Positions 34,694 through 43,436 are shown, counted from the first letter of the stretch. The stretch is 64,000 bases of DNA from JAOAPY01 sp038237475 (GCA_038237475.1 JBBRYS010000013.1:1-64000); one strand, 5' to 3'. Program-made: numbers and translations. The notes: generated by a model not told the origin, from the letters alone.

Positions 34694-34709
34694 ATCAAAG
34701 ATCTTTGAT
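34694..34709. promoter_or_regulatory. Operator-like perfect palindrome
   Basis: A 16-base perfect palindrome ATCAAAGATCTTTGAT, 24 bases upstream of the zinc-ribbon gene start, where a repressor site would be expected. Confidence 0.4.
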
Positions 34710-34719
34710 ATTGATCGAG

Positions 34720-34771
34720 AGGCTGGGACCCAATGGGATCCCAGCCTGCTCGTTCCTTGAGAACAGGAACG
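34720..34771 (-). terminator. Double hairpin after RRM gene
   Basis: Reading on the minus strand after the RRM stop codon: a 7-bp hairpin CGTTCCT/AGGAACG (34751-34771), then a 9-bp hairpin AGGCTGGGA/TCCCAGCCT (34720-34747). No long T tract, so it may act as an mRNA 3' stabiliser or terminator. Confidence 0.5.
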
Positions 34772-34772
34772 C

Positions 34773-35093
34773 CTAGTAGCGTCCGCCGCCGCCGCCGCCG
34801 AAGCCACGACCACCACCACCGCCGCCGCCGCGATTACCGCGGTCTTCGCGAGGTTTGGCTTCGTTCACATTCAGATTGCGGCCATTCATTTCCTTGCCAT
34901 TGAATTGCTCAATAGCTTTTTGTGCTTCTTCTTTCGATGACATTTCAACGAAGCCGAAGCCGCGTGAGCGTCCGGTTTCGCGATCTTCGACCACCGCTGC
35001 TGATTCGACCGTACCGGCCTGTGCAAACAATTGATTTAAATCGTCACTCGAAGTTTGAAACGAGAGATTCCCAACGTAAAGTTTCATGGACAT
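34773..35093 (-). CDS. Glycine-rich RRM RNA-binding protein
   Basis: 106 residues: one RNA recognition motif (about 3-80) with RNP2 KLYVGNL (4-10) and RNP1 RGFGFVEM (44-51), then an Arg/Gly-rich tail (GGGGGGGRGFGG, about 86-106). Such bacterial proteins resemble cyanobacterial Rbp and plant glycine-rich proteins, and are often cold-induced RNA chaperones. AAGGAGAGG lies upstream of the ATG. It is transcribed away from the desaturase gene, and the shared upstream region could coordinate a cold response (inference). Confidence 0.9.
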   Translation of the reverse strand: MSMKLYVGNLSFQTSSDDLNQLFAQAGTVESAAVVEDRETGRSRGFGFVEMSSKEEAQKAIEQFNGKEMNGRNLNVNEAKPREDRGNRGGGGGGGRGFGGGGGGRY

Positions 35094-35510
35094 AGATGTG
35101 TTTCCTCTCCTTCACAGGAGCGTTAAGAGAAGCTTTCGAATCAAAGCTGACTTCGGAGAAACGGTAGCAGCGAAGACTTGCGTTCGGGCTCTAAGGAGCG
35201 GCTTCTTCAAGGTTGTCATTGCCTGCTCTCGAACTTCCAAACGCCGTTGCCTGTTTGGCTCGGGGCGCATCCGTTGATGCAGAGAGAAGGTGTATCGGGC
35301 ATTATGATGCCTTATTCAGGCGTCAATTGGCAAGGCGAAGCCTGATAGCTCGCGCCCAGGATCTCACCTTATTAGTCCACCCCCGGTATCGCAGATGTTA
35401 ATTCACCTCTCGCTGTGGCCCTTACATAACTATTACACCTGCGTTTTTACCAAGCTGGTATGTTATTGGCGTAGGCCGGCATCAAAAGTGGTGGCCGAAT
35501 ATTAATTCAA
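35094..35510. other. Divergent intergenic region (RRM / desaturase)
   Basis: About 420 bases between divergent genes. It must hold promoters for both and perhaps a structured cold-shock-type leader for the RRM gene. No RNA gene or repeat is clear by eye. Confidence 0.35.
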
Positions 35511-35523
35511 GAAGGGGTTTTGC

Positions 35524-36399
35524 ATGGCAAGAGTGGAGCTAATTAACAGAGAAGATCGCAAGAGAAACTGGAATACGACTATCTTCATGATCATATTTCA
35601 TACCGGCGCGCTGGCCGCGCTCTTTATGTTCAGTAAACAGGCACTTATTGCGACTCTGCTGCTCTGGTGGATTGCAGGCAGTCTTGGGGTTGGCATGGGT
35701 TTTCACCGGCTTTTGACGCATCGTGGCTTCAAAACCCCCAAAATTGTTGAGTATTTTCTGACACTCTGTGGACTGTTGGCACTTGAAGGCGGCGCGATTA
35801 ATTGGGTGGTGACCCATCGAATCCATCACGCACACACCGATGCGCCCGGTGACCCGCATACACCGCGCGAGGGCAAATGGTGGGCGCACATGGGTTGGAT
35901 CTTAAAGGGCACCGCACAGCAGCATCCAAAAGAGGTGATGGTGAGGTATGCTCCGGATCTAATGAAAGATCCCGTCCACGTCTGGATGAACAGACTTTAC
36001 TTCGTGCCTTTGATCGTCTGCGGCATTGTGTTGCTCTGGCTGGGCGGTTGGCCGGCGCTGATGTGGGGCACGTTCCTGCGTGTAACTGTCGCGCTGCATT
36101 TTACCTGGCTGGTGAATTCCGCCACGCACTTGTGGGGCCGACGCCGTTTCGAAACCACCGACGACTCAACCAACAATTGGTGGGTAGCACTGCTGTCATG
36201 GGGCGAGGGCTGGCACAATAATCATCATGCGCATCCGCGAGCGGCTCGTCATGGTCTGACCTGGTACGAGATTGACGTTAACTGGTGGGGTATCAGAACT
36301 CTGCAGTTTCTGGGTCTGGCCCGTAGCATCAAGCAAATAAGCAAAGAGCAGATCGCAAATGCCGGCGTGCGGAACGAAGAATTAAAGCAGGCAGCTTAG
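35524..36399 (+). CDS. Acyl-CoA/fatty-acid delta-9-type desaturase
   Basis: 291 residues, integral membrane with about four transmembrane segments. The three histidine boxes of the di-iron site are present: HRLLTH (61-66), HRIHH (98-102) and HNNHH (about 231-235, in WHNNHHAHPRAARHG). It introduces double bonds into acyl chains, adjusting membrane fluidity. GAAGGGGT precedes the ATG, and a strong terminator follows. Confidence 0.93.
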   Translation: MARVELINREDRKRNWNTTIFMIIFHTGALAALFMFSKQALIATLLLWWIAGSLGVGMGFHRLLTHRGFKTPKIVEYFLTLCGLLALEGGAINWVVTHRIHHAHTDAPGDPHTPREGKWWAHMGWILKGTAQQHPKEVMVRYAPDLMKDPVHVWMNRLYFVPLIVCGIVLLWLGGWPALMWGTFLRVTVALHFTWLVNSATHLWGRRRFETTDDSTNNWWVALLSWGEGWHNNHHAHPRAARHGLTWYEIDVNWWGIRTLQFLGLARSIKQISKEQIANAGVRNEELKQAA

Positions 36400-36432
36400 T
36401 TTCCACCGTCGCCAGCGTTTAGAAACAAAGAT

Positions 36433-36460
36433 ACACGGGGCCTTGTGCCCCGTGTTTTTT
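36433..36460 (+). terminator. Rho-independent terminator of desaturase gene
   Basis: A perfect 9-bp stem ACACGGGGC / GCCCCGTGT with a 5-base loop, followed by a run of T. Confidence 0.92.
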
Positions 36461-36551
36461 CGTGTTGGAGTGCCCGATCCAGTGGAAGCCGTGGAGCGAT
36501 GTGATCAAGTCGCCCGTCGCTTTCTTTCAACTTCTCCCTTAGAATCGCCCC

Positions 36552-37463
36552 ATGCGTGTGCGGGCCCGACGTCGTAAATCAGTAGCCTTCTTCATTGTGC
36601 TTGGCGCGTGCCTCGTGGCGCTGGCGGTAGCCTTGAACGTCGGCTGGATCCTGCTCAACTGGCGCCAGGTCGCCCTGTTGGTGCTGGGCATTGTATTTTT
36701 TGTCCTGATAATCACCGGCGTTGTACTCAACACGATTTTCCTGATCCGTGAAATTCGCCGCAATGAACAGCATGACGCATTTATCAATTCTGTAACTCAT
36801 GAGCTCAAGACTCCAATCGCATCGATTCGTCTTTATCTCGAAACTTTAAAAACGCGTCCCGTTGACGAGCACCAGCGCATGGAGTTCTATAATGTCATGC
36901 TGGCCGACAGTGACCGGCTGCTGCACACCGTCGAGCAGGTGCTGCAGGCAGGCCGGGCGGCTGCTCACCGGCGGCAGCGCCTGGCGACCACCGTCATCGA
37001 TGTTGAGTCGTTGGTTCGCGAGTGTCTCGAGCTTACGCGAGTGCGTTACAACCTCGGCGCAAATGCTCTGCACTTTGCAGAAGGGCTGAATGGCGAAAAG
37101 TTCTGTGTATCGGGTGACCCCGACGAGATCAGAGCTGTCTTTTCGAATCTCCTCGACAACGCCGTCAAGTACTCGGACAAGCAGGTCCACGTGTCTGTCG
37201 CTGTGACCGCGCCTGATGCGAAGAACATAGTTGTGCGCATAATTGACCAGGGAATAGGTATTCCCACCGGGCAACTCAAACGTATCTTTAACAGGTTCTA
37301 TCGTGCTCCGGGACGGTTTATGGCGCGAGTAAAGGGCACTGGCCTGGGTCTTTTTATTGTCGAATCCATTGTCAAAAAACATGGCGGCCGGGTTTTCGCG
37401 GAAAGCGAAGGTCCGGGACTCGGCAGCACTTTTACAATTCAACTACCGAGGGTATTAAGATGA
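36552..37463 (+). CDS. Sensor histidine kinase with minimal sensor region
   Basis: 303 residues. Two transmembrane helices (about 10-32 and 38-63) are separated by only a few residues, so there is no real periplasmic sensor; this suggests sensing within the membrane. HisKA carries the phosphoacceptor His83 in VTHELKTPIASIR. HATPase_c has the N box NLLDNAVKYS, a G1 box DQGIGIP and a G2 box GTGLGLFIV, so it is complete. It overlaps the response regulator gene by four bases (ATGA). Upstream is the desaturase, so membrane state is a possible signal (inference). Confidence 0.9.
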   Translation: MRVRARRRKSVAFFIVLGACLVALAVALNVGWILLNWRQVALLVLGIVFFVLIITGVVLNTIFLIREIRRNEQHDAFINSVTHELKTPIASIRLYLETLKTRPVDEHQRMEFYNVMLADSDRLLHTVEQVLQAGRAAAHRRQRLATTVIDVESLVRECLELTRVRYNLGANALHFAEGLNGEKFCVSGDPDEIRAVFSNLLDNAVKYSDKQVHVSVAVTAPDAKNIVVRIIDQGIGIPTGQLKRIFNRFYRAPGRFMARVKGTGLGLFIVESIVKKHGGRVFAESEGPGLGSTFTIQLPRVLR

Positions 37464-38230
37464 GCGCGGTTTTAATCGTCGAGGACGAACAACACCTGGC
37501 CGATGGCCTGCGGTTCAATCTTGAAGCCGAAGGCTATGACGTCGACACCACTGGTGACGGTGACTCTGCCCTGTCCCTGTTGCTTGAAGATCCGCGTCGC
37601 TATGATGCAGTCGTGCTCGATGTCATGCTGCCAGGTAAGAATGGGTTTGAAGTAGCTACCGAACTGCGGGCCGCAGGCCAGTTTGTCCCGGTCTTGATGC
37701 TCACTGCGAGGGGGCGTCCTGAGGATGTTTTGCGCGGATTTGAGTCGGGCGCGGATGACTATCTCCCCAAGCCTTTTGATCTATCGGTACTGCTCGCGCG
37801 GATCAATGGCTTGTTGCGCCGCAGGCAATGGTTCGATCGGGACCTGCAAAGTTCGGCCAGCAATTCTGCTGTAGCTGAGAAGACTCTGGGCACGCCCGCA
37901 ACTGAAAGCGAGCCTTTCGTATTTGGCGACAAGTCGATTGACTTTGGCAGGCTTGAACTGCGCGCCAAAGGGCAGGTAATCCGGCTGACGTTGATGGAAG
38001 CGCAGTTGTTTCGTTACCTGATTCAGCACGAAGGAGAGATTGTCTCGCGCAAGGCGATGCTCGAGGATGTCTGGGGCTTGCGCGATGACACTGACACTCG
38101 CGCCATCGACAATTTTATTGTGCGCTTAAGAAAGTACGTCGAGGCCGAACCGGCCAAGCCGGAACACTTGCTGACTGTGAGAGGGGTTGGCTACCGCTTT
38201 GTAGCGCAGCCGAATCAGGATGAATTCTGA
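37460..38230 (+). CDS. OmpR/PhoB-family response regulator
   Basis: 256 residues. The receiver domain (about 1-120) has acidic residues in VEDEQ, phosphoacceptor Asp54 in VVLDVMLPG and Lys in YLPKPFD. A linker of about 35 residues precedes the winged-helix Trans_reg_C domain (about 155-253; RLTLMEAQLFRYLIQHEGEIVSRKAML, TVRGVGYRF). It is translationally coupled to the upstream histidine kinase and is its cognate regulator. Confidence 0.92.
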   Translation: MSAVLIVEDEQHLADGLRFNLEAEGYDVDTTGDGDSALSLLLEDPRRYDAVVLDVMLPGKNGFEVATELRAAGQFVPVLMLTARGRPEDVLRGFESGADDYLPKPFDLSVLLARINGLLRRRQWFDRDLQSSASNSAVAEKTLGTPATESEPFVFGDKSIDFGRLELRAKGQVIRLTLMEAQLFRYLIQHEGEIVSRKAMLEDVWGLRDDTDTRAIDNFIVRLRKYVEAEPAKPEHLLTVRGVGYRFVAQPNQDEF

Positions 38231-38281
38231 ACTCCGGGTTGATAGTCCAACCAGCCAACCAGAGCAAAAGACCGAGGCGTC

Positions 38282-39226
38282 TTAAGCCGTAATGATCGAC
38301 GCGCGCACTCCCAGCAGGTCCGAAAAATCTTTCGCATAAACCACGTCGATTTTGCGAATGCGACTGATGGTTTCCACCAGTTCCTCGCTGGAGATGAATC
38401 CGTTTTCGATGTGTGCCAAAGCCCAGGCGGGAATATGGGCAGCGCGTTGCAGCAGGTCTTCCACAAACCCGAGATACTGTTGTTTGCTTTGGACCGGTGC
38501 GCCCAATTGTCCAGCGGCCGCTTGATTGAAGCTGTCCCAGAAATAATCGCCGCCCTGCAGCCACTCCTCGCGCCAGCCTACCAGCGTATGCCGAAACGGA
38601 TCAGTAATAACGATCGGGGCAGGCAGCCGGAGAAACAGGAGATCGGTATGCTGACGCTCGGCTACAAACGCGCGGATGTCCAAATTGGAGCACTGGTGCC
38701 GCAGCGAACTGTCCAAAGGCGGTGGTAGAGTTGCAGCCAGTTGCCGAAATACTTTGGACAGAGAAAGCGGCTCGCGCAAATGATGCGTCTCCGGACCAAA
38801 AGATAAAACATAATCACCCACCATCATTCCCAGCGTCAGCGTTAGAGCGCGCTTGAATGGTGAATCCAGACGCTCGGCGTTAAAGCGTACATTGTCGAAC
38901 CACCACGCATCCGTCTCGTTGAACCAGTTACCGATCGATTGATTGTCACGTTTGTCGCGCGGTACATAAGCATCGTCGAGCACCACGTCGAGGTCCTCTT
39001 CAGAGAGTCTCTCTGAGCGGTTTTCCACCAGGGCCACGAGTTTGGTATAGGACCAGAGCATCGGATCATTGGCCGCGACACGAATATTCCAGCGTTTCAG
39101 GCGCAGACACAGATCGGGCTCACCAGAAAAGGGAAGCGCAATGGAGGTGAAATTCAGGCGTCGCAGAACACCGAGTTCGAACGCGAGCCAGCCCGAAGGA
39201 AGAATGGTTGAGTTGTTTAGTGACAC
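38282..39226 (-). CDS. D12 adenine-methylase-like protein of uncertain activity
   Basis: 314 residues, soluble. The start (about 10-60) resembles the SAM-binding region of D12-class DNA adenine methylases: ALPFSGEPDLCLRLKRWNIRVAANDP is close to a PFxGxxxL ... NDxn pattern. However, I do not see the catalytic DPPY motif in the usual place. Middle and C-terminal parts (DSSLRHQCSNLDIRAF, RQHTDLLFLRLPAPIVITDPF) are unassigned. It may be an inactive or remodelled methylase homologue. Its promoter region holds two short heptamer arrays. Confidence 0.5.
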   Translation of the reverse strand: MSLNNSTILPSGWLAFELGVLRRLNFTSIALPFSGEPDLCLRLKRWNIRVAANDPMLWSYTKLVALVENRSERLSEEDLDVVLDDAYVPRDKRDNQSIGNWFNETDAWWFDNVRFNAERLDSPFKRALTLTLGMMVGDYVLSFGPETHHLREPLSLSKVFRQLAATLPPPLDSSLRHQCSNLDIRAFVAERQHTDLLFLRLPAPIVITDPFRHTLVGWREEWLQGGDYFWDSFNQAAAGQLGAPVQSKQQYLGFVEDLLQRAAHIPAWALAHIENGFISSEELVETISRIRKIDVVYAKDFSDLLGVRASIITA

Positions 39227-39230
39227 CGTT

Positions 39231-39308
39231 ATTGAATGCTGAATGATGATTGATGATTGCTAAGTGTGATGCGGACAAGAAATCCGCATTCTGAAATCTG
39301 AAATCCCC
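39231..39308. repeat. Short heptanucleotide arrays upstream of D12-like gene
   Basis: ATTGAAT GCTGAAT GATGATT GATGATT at 39231-39258, and AATCCGC ATTCTGA AATCTGA AATCCCC at 39281-39308. Both keep a 7-base period. Confidence 0.5.
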
Positions 39309-39326
39309 CAGGGCTGATTCGAATAC

Positions 39327-40010
39327 TTATTTAAACGACGAGAACAAATTCCATTCGCGTTCAGGTGGCGAGACCTCGGGGTCTTCACCCTCAGGAGCGA
39401 TGAATGAGAATGATTCAAGCTCCGTCATGGGGCCCAGCATTAGTAACGCATCGACTACCTTTGGATCGAACTCGATGCCGGCCCATTCCACCAGATGTTC
39501 GCGTGCTTTTTCCTGCGTCAGGGCTTCGCGAAACGGCCGCCCATCGGTGAGCGCGGCATAAGAATCAGCGACCCGAAGGATGCGCGCCGCGAGCGGGATC
39601 TCTTCGCGACGCAAAGCATCAGGATATCCACTCCCATTCCACCATTCATGATGCCAGCGGATGATCAATTGGGTCGCGCGATCTGCCCCCGTCCGGGCAG
39701 CTTCCTGCTCGCCGATGACTGGGTGCCGTTCGAGATCAAGACGTTCGTCGGCGCTGAGCGAGCCCTTTCGTTTTAGATAGTCGCGATTCATGGCAGCTTC
39801 GCCCAGATCGTGCAACAGCGCCGCTGCCCGCAAAGATTGCAGGTCCTTCGAACCGAGCACAAAAGCCCGGGCAATTTCGCCTGCGAGGGTGGCAATCCGC
39901 TCCGCATGCGCATGCGAATAGAGTTCGAACTCATCAGTCTGACGGGCGATCTTGCGAAAGACTTTTTCTTCGAAATTGACGTTGCCTTTCATCATAACGG
40001 CTGCTGACAT
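39327..40010 (-). CDS. HD-GYP domain phosphohydrolase
   Basis: 227 residues. It has the HD-GYP fold with HAH and HAER metal-binding helices, His67-Asp68 in ALLHDLGEAAM, HHEWWNGSGYP (120-130) and RILRVADSYAAL with DGRPFREAL. HD-GYP proteins usually degrade cyclic di-GMP. HDLGE replaces the common HDIGK, so the activity should not be taken for granted. The ATG overlaps the stop of the upstream DnaJ/TPR gene (TAATG), so both are translationally coupled. Confidence 0.87.
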   Translation of the reverse strand: MSAAVMMKGNVNFEEKVFRKIARQTDEFELYSHAHAERIATLAGEIARAFVLGSKDLQSLRAAALLHDLGEAAMNRDYLKRKGSLSADERLDLERHPVIGEQEAARTGADRATQLIIRWHHEWWNGSGYPDALRREEIPLAARILRVADSYAALTDGRPFREALTQEKAREHLVEWAGIEFDPKVVDALLMLGPMTELESFSFIAPEGEDPEVSPPEREWNLFSSFK

Positions 40011-41542
40011 TATTTTTTTACTTCCAAACTCTCAAGCATATTGCGCGCTTCAGTATTCTTAGGGTCAAGTGAAAGCGCGCGCTGCAATTCAGTAATGGCC
40101 CGCCGGGAAAATCCCAAAGCGCGGTAAAGTTCGGCCAGCATCACTCGATAGGCAGCATTGGACGGATCCAACCTGACCGCTGCCTGTAGCTCTGCTTCGG
40201 CCAGTCGCCGGCCCTTTTCATGGGACGCCAGCGCGTGTCCGTAGTATGCACGATATTGTGCCTGATCAGGAGCCAGCTGCGCAGCTGCGGACAAGCAGGC
40301 AATAGCAGTGTTGGTCTGACCCGATTGCAAAGCCCCCCATCCTTCCTTGAACCGCCGCTCTGCGATAGCCGCGTTCCCGTCATCGACACTAGCAACGCTT
40401 TTTTCAATCACGGGTGCCGGCGTACTCATTTCACTTTTTGAGGAAAGGTTACCCGCATGGCTCAAGTTAGACAATTTAGCATCATATGCAGCTCTTGAAT
40501 TCGGGTCCGATAGCGTCTCGTGTGCCTGGGTAATGCGTGCGAAGGCTGCTTCAAGTTGCATGTGTAGTGGTGTCCGCGCCAGATCGTGAAAGCGATCGGG
40601 GTGAAAGCGGCGCGCGATGTAATAGTAAGCGCGCTTTAAATCAGCCGCAGCGGCGGAAGGTGACACATTGAGGATCTCGTAATGGTTGGTAGCTCGCGCC
40701 AGTTGCTCCAGGAACTCTCTCAGCTCTTCAACCGGGTCGCGCAGCGGCGGTTGCGGGGCAGTGACTTCAGTCGACGCCGGGTGGGGGAGTTTCGGAGGCT
40801 TGCTGGCCCTCGCCGGCTTAGGTTCCCGGAAAGCGTAACTGCGGAACTCCCGCTGCAGCACCCCCGCCAATGTCAGGCCGTAGATAACCTGGTGAGCTTC
40901 TGCTTCGGGCAGGGCGCTGATACTTAAGAGATCAGCCAGAGCGATAGGCCCTTCGACTCGTGATAAGAGGAACCCTTCAAGGGGCGAAGGTCGTAATGCA
41001 TCGCGAGTTTCCAGGCCGGGCGAGATTATCTCGCCGGGGTTACGAAACCTGCGCGACAGAAACTCCGAATCCATGCGCCTCGCAGCGTCGAGCAACAACT
41101 GCCTGATGTGAATTTGCGGCCGAACAGGTGTCGTCAGACGGGCGCGCTCGTCAAATGTCCATTGCCCTTCAGTCCACGGCAACACCAGGCGCAGAACATC
41201 GGAAACCTGTTCGGTGAAGACAGTGTCCAGGGCGGGCTGACTGAGGAGCTTCCTGTCCATCAGGTTCCTTGCCAGTGTCAGGTCAGAAGCTGAGTCAGCG
41301 CTGGGTCCAACTGTGGCCGGCAGTCCGTGTTTGCTGAGGTATTGTCGGAGACGGAGCTGATGCAGATTGGCTGTGGCGTAGACTATTTTGCCGGCGTCGA
41401 AATAGACGACAGCCTTAACGCGCTGCCGTTCAACTCGCAGGGCGCCCGCTAGTTCCTTGTCCAGTATTTCACTGATTAGTTCTGCGAGCGGATGCTCGTC
41501 AAGTTGGCCATTCATGCCGGGCGAATCATAACATGAAGTCAT
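40010..41542 (-). CDS. DUF4388 - DnaJ - TPR protein
   Basis: 510 residues. The N-terminal DUF4388/PATAN-like domain (about 10-110; MNGQLDEHPLAELISEI, GALRVERQRVKAVVYFDAGKIVYA) is a regulatory module common in delta-proteobacterial and acidobacterial signalling proteins. A Pro-rich linker (about 240-272) follows, then a J domain with HPD at 314-316 (HYEILNVSPSAAAADLKRAYY) and three TPR units (about 385-505). Probably a signalling or scaffold protein that can recruit DnaK. It is upstream of and coupled to the HD-GYP gene. ATG 41515 (MNGQLDE) is an alternative start. Confidence 0.87.
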   Translation of the reverse strand: MTSCYDSPGMNGQLDEHPLAELISEILDKELAGALRVERQRVKAVVYFDAGKIVYATANLHQLRLRQYLSKHGLPATVGPSADSASDLTLARNLMDRKLLSQPALDTVFTEQVSDVLRLVLPWTEGQWTFDERARLTTPVRPQIHIRQLLLDAARRMDSEFLSRRFRNPGEIISPGLETRDALRPSPLEGFLLSRVEGPIALADLLSISALPEAEAHQVIYGLTLAGVLQREFRSYAFREPKPARASKPPKLPHPASTEVTAPQPPLRDPVEELREFLEQLARATNHYEILNVSPSAAAADLKRAYYYIARRFHPDRFHDLARTPLHMQLEAAFARITQAHETLSDPNSRAAYDAKLSNLSHAGNLSSKSEMSTPAPVIEKSVASVDDGNAAIAERRFKEGWGALQSGQTNTAIACLSAAAQLAPDQAQYRAYYGHALASHEKGRRLAEAELQAAVRLDPSNAAYRVMLAELYRALGFSRRAITELQRALSLDPKNTEARNMLESLEVKK

Positions 41543-41760
41543 CCTGGGAAGCAGAGCCTTGGCTCCTGACTTCGCAGCTGCGTTTTTTGGAATTCATAAC
41601 TTAAGAACGCTAATGGACCAATCCTTACCCCAGCGCAACAGTTCCTTTGACACCGCAGGACGTGCGCCCTATATTTGCACTCCCCGAACAATTTGGTTCG
41701 CATTCAAAGCAAAATCCTGGTCATGTTTGTTCGTCGAAAGGCACATGGGGTGTATCTGCC

Positions 41761-42606
41761 ATGCGGGAAGATCGAGACAATACAAAATTGAAAGAGAGCG
41801 ATCATCGCGTCGGGGCCGGCGACGGACTGGCGCTGGACCTCAATGATCACGAGCATTTGATTCAGCAGTTGAAGGAGCGCACCGCGGCGCTTGAGGTTGC
41901 CAACCGGGAACTGCGACGCGTATCGCACTACCGCACCTTGTTTCTGGGTCGCATGTCTCATGAATTGCGAACTCCGCTGACCTCTGTGCTGGGCTTCACT
42001 GAGATCTTGCTGGACCACGAGCAACTGAGCGATACCCAGCGTCGCTTCTGCCAGAAGATTCAGGACTCAGGTCTGCAGCTGCAATCAAGTCTTGATCAAC
42101 TGGTTGACCTGTCGCGTATTGAAGCCGATCGCACCGAAATCTTTTTGCAGGAGTTTTCATTGCGCGACATCGTCCGCGACTCCTGCACTGCGGTAACGCG
42201 GCTGGCGGAGCGTCACGAAGTAAAGATCAACTGGGAGCTGGCGCCGGACCTGGTTACGATCGTTTCTGATATGGGCCGGCTGCGGCAAATTCTCTATAGC
42301 TTTCTAGCCTGGTGTGTGAGCCGCAGTTCCGCCGGTCAACAGGTGACGCTGCGCGCACAACTGGCTTCAGCCGGCCGTCTCAGTGTCAGTCTGGAAGATG
42401 ACGGTCGTTCAATCGATGATCCAGGCCGGGCTTTCGATCCTGAAGATCACGCCGGGTCAGGAGAGTTGCCGAACTTGGACGAGTTGGGCGTCATCATTGG
42501 CCGGCGGCTGGTAGACATGTTGGGAGGGACCGTAACCCTGGTTAATAGAGACGGCGCCGGAACACGCGTAACCATTGAGATACCCGCAGCAGGCGAAGCC
42601 ATATGA
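41761..42606 (+). CDS. Histidine kinase with degenerate ATPase domain
   Basis: 281 residues, soluble. A short coiled coil (about 28-55; HLIQQLKERTAALEVANREL) leads into HisKA with His67 in MSHELRTPLTSVLGF. The following HATPase-like region lacks the usual N-box asparagine (LYSFLAWCVSRSS where NLLxNAxKFT is expected), and the G1 region reads LEDDGRSID. ATP binding is therefore doubtful. An upstream TTG at 41647 would add 38 residues. It overlaps the following acetyltransferase gene by four bases. Confidence 0.78.
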   Translation: MREDRDNTKLKESDHRVGAGDGLALDLNDHEHLIQQLKERTAALEVANRELRRVSHYRTLFLGRMSHELRTPLTSVLGFTEILLDHEQLSDTQRRFCQKIQDSGLQLQSSLDQLVDLSRIEADRTEIFLQEFSLRDIVRDSCTAVTRLAERHEVKINWELAPDLVTIVSDMGRLRQILYSFLAWCVSRSSAGQQVTLRAQLASAGRLSVSLEDDGRSIDDPGRAFDPEDHAGSGELPNLDELGVIIGRRLVDMLGGTVTLVNRDGAGTRVTIEIPAAGEAI

Positions 42607-43373
42607 GCGCATCCGCTGAGATCGAAATCCGCGAATGCACGACCGTTGATGAGTTTGACCAGTGCATTGCTCTGCAGCGCGAGGCCTTTGGCTTGCCCGA
42701 CCTGGAGCTTTCGCCGCGCCGACATCTGATTGTTTCGCGACAGGCGGGAGGCTGGACACTGGGCGCGTTTGCCGGAGATAGGATGGTCGGCTTTGTGCAT
42801 CATTTGGCCGCCGTGCACGAGGGCGAGATCTTTGGCTATTCGCACATGATGGGTGTCGCGGTGGATTATCAGAATAAAGGCGTGGGGGCAAAATTGAAGT
42901 GGGCCCAACGCACTCGCTCGCTGGCCGAAGGACGCGACTTCATCAAGTGGACCTGGGAACCAATGCGTGCCAGGAACGCGCATTTTAATCTCAATCGTCT
43001 CGGAGTGATTGTGGAAGGGTACTCAGAAAACTTTTATGGCACCGACTACGGCAGCGACTATGCCGGGCGGGTCGACGAAGCACCGGGCCTCGACAGCGAT
43101 CGATTATTTGCAAGCTGGCACTTACGAACGGAACGCGTCTGCCAGTTGGCAGAGGGCGCTGCTCCGGGCCCTTTCGGTCCGGTGGTTTCTGGAGTGACCA
43201 TTCCCTCGAACTGGCCACAACTCGTCGGTGAAGATCCAGTGGCAGCCCGGGAGGAACAAGTGCGCGTGCGTCACGAATTCAAGGAGTGTCTGAAAGCCGG
43301 ATTGATTTGTGCCGGTTTCGATCGTGACGCAGTTAACCCACAGTATCTTTTTTTCGGACGCGATCACGGCTGA
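42603..43373 (+). CDS. GNAT-family N-acetyltransferase (COG3375-like)
   Basis: 256 residues, the same family as the product at 26841-27668. Shared features are an N-terminal EIRECTTVDEFDQCI, strands TLGAFAGDRMVGFVHH and YSHMMGVAV, motif A DYQNKGVGAKLK (about residues 88-99) and KWTWEPMRARNAHFNLNRLGV. The substrate is unknown. Its ATG overlaps the kinase stop (ATGA), so translation is coupled. The M20 peptidase gene follows after about 60 bases, so an acylated amino acid or peptide could be the shared metabolite (inference). Confidence 0.85.
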   Translation: MSASAEIEIRECTTVDEFDQCIALQREAFGLPDLELSPRRHLIVSRQAGGWTLGAFAGDRMVGFVHHLAAVHEGEIFGYSHMMGVAVDYQNKGVGAKLKWAQRTRSLAEGRDFIKWTWEPMRARNAHFNLNRLGVIVEGYSENFYGTDYGSDYAGRVDEAPGLDSDRLFASWHLRTERVCQLAEGAAPGPFGPVVSGVTIPSNWPQLVGEDPVAAREEQVRVRHEFKECLKAGLICAGFDRDAVNPQYLFFGRDHG

Positions 43374-43436
43374 TCTCGGCGGCTTCGAGAGCGGCGCCCA
43401 TTACGGATTGGCGTGAAACTTTTACTTCAATAATTC

